A DNA stretch of 53,438 nt from an uncultured Verrucomicrobiota bacterium (GTDB taxonomy: Bacteria; Verrucomicrobiota; Verrucomicrobiia; Methylacidiphilales; UBA1321). The translations under genes were made by a program, and so were the position numbers. Of the stretch, positions 50,434 to 53,438 are shown one piece after another (within the stretch, counting starts at the first letter, position 1; the number at the start of each line of letters is the position of its first letter). Where the stretch lies: assembly GCA_903863295.1 (NCBI GenBank), contig CAIPBM010000177.1, positions 1-53,438 on the forward strand, written 5' to 3'. The notes under the pieces were generated by a model. It made no database searches, was not told where the DNA came from, and was given only the letters and a program-made list of their open reading frames with translations.

Positions 50434-53292
50434 ATGGACTACTCCGCCAAACTCAAAGCGTCCCTGCTTTTACCCAAGACTGATTTCCCGATGCGCGCCG
50501 AGCTGCCGAAGCGCGAGCCGGCCTTTCTCGCCAAGTGGCGCGAAGAAAAAATTTACGACCAGATTCTCGAGGCCCGCAAGGGCCAGCCCGCCTTTATTCT
50601 GCACGATGGCCCTCCCTTCGCCAATGGCGACGCCCACATGGGCCACGCCCTTAACATGGTGCTCAAGGACATCGTCCTGAAGTACCATAACATGAAGGGT
50701 GACTACGCTCCCTTCGTTCCCGGCTGGGATTGCCATGGGCTACCGATCGAGCACAAGGTGATGAAGGAACTCGGCGCGGCGGAGACCGATCCGATCAAGA
50801 TTCGCGAAAAGTGCGAGGCGACCGCGCGCCATTTCATCGGCGTGCAGAGCGAGCAGTTCCAGCGCCTCGGCGTCTTCGGTGATTGGGCGAATCCCTACCT
50901 GACGCTCGATCCCGCCTACGAAGCTGAAACGCTCCGCGTCTTCGCCACGCTGGTCGGCAAGGACCTTGTCTATCAGGGCCTGCGTCCCGTTCTCTGGAGC
51001 ACCGGCTGCCAGACGGCGTTGGCTGAAGCGGAAATTGAATATAAGGAGAAGGTCGATCCGGCGATCTATGTGAAGTTTCCGCTGACGCAAGAAGCTGCGC
51101 AAAAATTTCCTGCATTGAAAGATGCGTCACTTCTCATCTGGACGACGACGCCTTGGACTCTGCCTGCCAATTTGGCCGTGGCCGTCTCACCACATCTCGA
51201 ATACGCCGTCTACGAAATCAACGGCGAAAAAATCCTCCTCAACACCGGCCTGGTTACAAAGCTCCCCCTGGAGGGCCCCGCTCCCGTCGGGCCGCTCGGC
51301 CACGAAACCGACTCCACTTCATCCGCAACGGCCCGGCAGGAGCCGAGCCCTCCATACCGACTGGTCTCAGGCCCCTTCAAAGGCTCCGACCTCGTCGGCC
51401 TGACCTACACCCATCCCTTTCTCAACGACGGTCGCACGCGCCAAATCTTCGCCGCCGACTTCGTCACGGCGGATGCGGGTACGGGCCTCGTCCACATCGC
51501 GCCCGGCCACGGCCAGGACGATTACATTCTCGGTCAGCAGCACGGCCTGCCTGTCCTTGCCCCCGTCGATGACCGCGGCTGTCTCACTGCCGAGGCGGGC
51601 GTGCCGGAACTCACAGGGGTCTACGTCTTCAAGGCCAACCCGCTTGTCATCGAGATCCTGAAAAACAAGGGTCTGCTCTTCGCCCAGGAAGACTATAAGC
51701 ACGATTACCCCCACTGCTGGCGCTCCAAGACGCCCATCGTCTTCCGCGCGGTGAAGCAATGGTTCATCAAGGTCGATGCCTTCCGCCAGGACGCGCTGAC
51801 CGCTATCGACAACGTGAAGTGGATTCCCGAATCGGGCCGCAACCGCATCCGTGGCGCCGTCGAAAGCCGGCCCGACTGGTGCATCTCGCGCCAGCGTACC
51901 TGGGGCATCCCTCTCCCCGTTTTCTACACTGAGGACGACCAACCGATCCTCAAAAAAGAAATCATCGAAGCCTTCGCCAACCTCGTCGAAAAGGAAGGCA
52001 CCGGCATCTGGTTTTCCAAGTCCGCCGAGGAGCTCATCGCACAGATGGACATTTCTGGGGAACCGCCGCTAGGGACAGCGGCGGCTACCTTGAAAAAAGG
52101 CCGCGATACCCTCGACGTCTGGATCGATTCCGGTACGAGCTGGGCCGCCGTCCTTGCCAAGCGCCCGGAGTACAATGGCCAGAAAATCGCCGATCTCTAC
52201 CTTGAAGGTAGCGACCAGCATCGCGGCTGGTTCCAGTCATCGCTGCTCACCTCCGTCGCGGCCCGTGGCGAAGCGCCCTACAAGGCCGTCCTCACCAACG
52301 GCTTCGTCGTCGACCAGGAACGCAAGAAGCTCTCGAAGTCCAACGAAGGTTACCAGAAGCCGGTCGACCTCATGTCGCTCGTCAACGAGCACGGCGCCGA
52401 CGTCCTCCGCCTCTGGGTCGCCAGCCAGGATTACCAGGACGACATCCCCTTCAGCCACGACATCTTCGCCCGCGTCGCGGATACCTATCGATCGATCCGG
52501 AATACGTTGCGCATCTTGCTGGGGAATCTTGCTGATTTTGATCATAAAAAGGTATCCCATGATGAATGGACTGCTTTGGATTCTTATATCTACTCAAGCT
52601 ACATCCAACTCGAATCCGAGGTATTACTCGCCTACCAAAATTATAATTTTTCTGCCGTATATCAGTCCATCAATCGCTTTTGTGCCGTTGAGCTATCTGC
52701 ACTCTATGTGGATGTGCTTAAAGACCGATTGTACTGCAATGCCAAAAATAATCCCAAGCGCCGGGCATCTCAAGACGTGATGCATAGAATCCTGAACAGA
52801 CTAGTTGGACTTCTTGCCCCGATCATGCCGTTTACATCTGAAGAAACCTGGCAGTCCGCTGGATTTCCGAAATCAGTACATGCCAGTACCTTTCCAAAAC
52901 CGGCTGGACAGATGGATCAACTAATTGCCGAGCATTTAAAAATATCTTTCCAGGCAGCACTCAATCTCCGTTCACGTGTAAACGAAAAGCTCGAACTTGC
53001 TCGCCGCGACAAGAAAATCGGCAAAAGCCTCGAAGCTTATGTTGAAATAACAGGCCGTCATACTGAGTTTGTCGAAGGATCAGTTCAGCCCTCCGATCTT
53101 GAAGAACTCTTCATCGTCTCCAAGGTTGTCATCAAGCCAACCGATGGCGAAGAAACCATCACAGTCACCCGCGCGGAAGACCACGGCATGAAGAAATGCA
53201 TCCGTTGCTGGAAATACTGGGATCACGTCGACACCAATACCGAATTGTGCGACCGCTGCACGAAGGTGATGATCGAGCTTTTTCCATCATAA
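50434..53292 (+). CDS. ileS: Isoleucyl-tRNA synthetase (IleS)
   Basis: The ATG at 50434 gives 952 residues, in the usual size range of bacterial IleS; an upstream TTG frame is not family-like. The HIGH-type motif reads PPFANGDAHMGHALN near residue 68, the editing domain follows, the KMSKS motif is KKLSKSNEG near 632, and a C-terminal zinc site has two CxxC pairs (CIRCW near 922 and CDRCT near 940). It charges tRNA-Ile. Oddities: three stretches look like in-frame insertions of palindromic repeats (51270-51353, 52063-52084, 53055-53083; listed separately), and from about 52,500 to 53,000 the GC content drops from about 68% to about 40% (hand counts of one 60-base line each). The catalytic motifs are intact, so the enzyme should work. 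Confidence 0.95.
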   Translation: MDYSAKLKASLLLPKTDFPMRAELPKREPAFLAKWREEKIYDQILEARKGQPAFILHDGPPFANGDAHMGHALNMVLKDIVLKYHNMKGDYAPFVPGWDCHGLPIEHKVMKELGAAETDPIKIREKCEATARHFIGVQSEQFQRLGVFGDWANPYLTLDPAYEAETLRVFATLVGKDLVYQGLRPVLWSTGCQTALAEAEIEYKEKVDPAIYVKFPLTQEAAQKFPALKDASLLIWTTTPWTLPANLAVAVSPHLEYAVYEINGEKILLNTGLVTKLPLEGPAPVGPLGHETDSTSSATARQEPSPPYRLVSGPFKGSDLVGLTYTHPFLNDGRTRQIFAADFVTADAGTGLVHIAPGHGQDDYILGQQHGLPVLAPVDDRGCLTAEAGVPELTGVYVFKANPLVIEILKNKGLLFAQEDYKHDYPHCWRSKTPIVFRAVKQWFIKVDAFRQDALTAIDNVKWIPESGRNRIRGAVESRPDWCISRQRTWGIPLPVFYTEDDQPILKKEIIEAFANLVEKEGTGIWFSKSAEELIAQMDISGEPPLGTAAATLKKGRDTLDVWIDSGTSWAAVLAKRPEYNGQKIADLYLEGSDQHRGWFQSSLLTSVAARGEAPYKAVLTNGFVVDQERKKLSKSNEGYQKPVDLMSLVNEHGADVLRLWVASQDYQDDIPFSHDIFARVADTYRSIRNTLRILLGNLADFDHKKVSHDEWTALDSYIYSSYIQLESEVLLAYQNYNFSAVYQSINRFCAVELSALYVDVLKDRLYCNAKNNPKRRASQDVMHRILNRLVGLLAPIMPFTSEETWQSAGFPKSVHASTFPKPAGQMDQLIAEHLKISFQAALNLRSRVNEKLELARRDKKIGKSLEAYVEITGRHTEFVEGSVQPSDLEELFIVSKVVIKPTDGEETITVTRAEDHGMKKCIRCWKYWDHVDTNTELCDRCTKVMIELFPS
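51270..51353. repeat. Imperfect inverted repeat inserted in ileS
   Basis: Two 25-base arms (51270-51294 and 51329-51353) are inverted complements at 21 of 25 positions with a 34-base spacer. The encoded stretch (EGPAPVGPLGHETDSTSS... ) is low in complexity and interrupts the editing-domain part between KLPLE and YRLVSGP. It has the length and form of a mobile palindromic repeat and keeps the frame. Confidence 0.6.
52063..52084. repeat. Short perfect palindrome inside ileS
   Basis: Arms CCGCCGCT and AGCGGCGG are perfect over 8 bp with a 6-base loop. The codons read PPLGTAAA within the stretch between MDISGE and LKKGRDTLD, where the family varies in length. It could be a small repeat insertion; a chance hairpin is possible. 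Confidence 0.4.
53055..53083 (+). repeat. Copy of a dispersed repeat inserted in frame near the end of ileS
   Basis: This 29-base stretch matches the left arm of the stem-loop just after the gene (53299-53327) in 27 of 29 positions. It encodes HTEFVEGSV, in a place where IleS proteins usually run directly from the end of the LEAYVEI strand to DLEELFIVSKV. Confidence 0.7.
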
Positions 53293-53298
53293 AGAAAT

Positions 53299-53405
53299 CC
53301 GTCATCCTGAGCTTGTCGAAGGATCAGCCTCCGGTGATTTTGGCCTTATCAGTTGAAATATGGCATCCATTGAGAGCTGATCCTTCGACAAGCTCAGGAT
53401 TACGG
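53299..53405. repeat. Stem-loop repeat downstream of ileS, 29-bp inverted arms
   Basis: Arms 53299-53327 and 53377-53405 are inverted complements with one mismatch (28 of 29), separated by 49 bases. The core TGAGCTTGTCGAAGGATCAG is a sequence I have seen repeated in many bacterial genomes. Standing seven bases after the stop codon, it may act as a terminator or mRNA stabilizer, although it has no T-tract. A third, in-gene copy lies at 53055-53083. The window ends shortly after, with nothing further recognisable. Confidence 0.75.
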
Positions 53406-53438
53406 CGATATTATTGACATGATCATCGGCATCCCCAA

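Noticed and set aside
1-53438. CRISPR arrays, rRNA genes, IS transposases, riboswitches
   Set aside because: I looked for regular spaced repeats, conserved RNA cores and transposase motifs and saw none; the only RNA gene is tRNA-Gln.

Overview
The window looks like a chromosomal stretch from a polysaccharide-degrading bacterium, most likely of the Verrucomicrobiota (inference). Support: GC-rich coding sequence, many exported glycoside hydrolases, an IPTL-CTERM-like sorting tail, a TonB-like anchor joined to a PA14-like domain, almost no Shine-Dalgarno sites, and GC-rich palindromes inside ileS.

Layout. (1) 1-3626: a truncated SDR/epimerase-like gene, an aldo/keto reductase, a classical SDR and a membrane-anchored metallophosphoesterase, all on +. 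(2) 3722-8611: a complete YbhGFSR-type efflux set (HlyD protein, double ATPase, two ABC-2 permeases). (3) 8732-9406: a fragment with two putative Ig domains and an IPTL-CTERM-like tail. (4) 9666-24318, all on -: a sugar locus read GH3, GH172, sugar-ABC ATPase, permease, binding protein, GH116, GH172. The importer is of the CUT2 type and the two GH172 (DUF2961) enzymes belong to a family known for furanosidases, so I infer uptake and breakdown of a furanose-containing glycan. Its upstream end is broken: the C-terminal half of another DUF2961 gene is joined out of frame at about 24,320-24,345 to the N-terminal half of a clan GH-A hydrolase of clearly lower GC.

(5) 25545-48009: an integrated mobile element of about 22.4 kb, bounded by a 24-bp direct repeat of the 3' end of tRNA-Gln(CTG). 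The intact tRNA lies at the right end, and a tyrosine integrase with an excisionase-like and a small regulatory gene sits beside it. The mobilization module is a MobF relaxase-helicase divergent from a coupled three-gene operon resembling TraK-TraL-TraM of IncP plasmids, with a palindrome-rich candidate oriT between. No coupling protein or type IV secretion genes are present, so it is best read as a mobilizable element. Its cargo is a GH2 beta-galactosidase-type enzyme, two GH78 alpha-L-rhamnosidase-type enzymes, an SDR dehydrogenase divergent from an XRE-cupin regulator, a TonB-like/PA14-like protein, a cupin protein, and broken genes (GH35 fragment, frameshifted small secreted protein, integrase remnant). 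I read it as a mobile rhamnose/galactose-glycan utilization island.

(6) 48205-53438: two housekeeping genes, a YyaL-type thioredoxin-domain protein and ileS. ileS carries three candidate in-frame palindromic-repeat insertions, one of them a near copy of the arms of the stem-loop just downstream of the gene, and its anticodon-binding segment has a sharply lower GC content than the rest.
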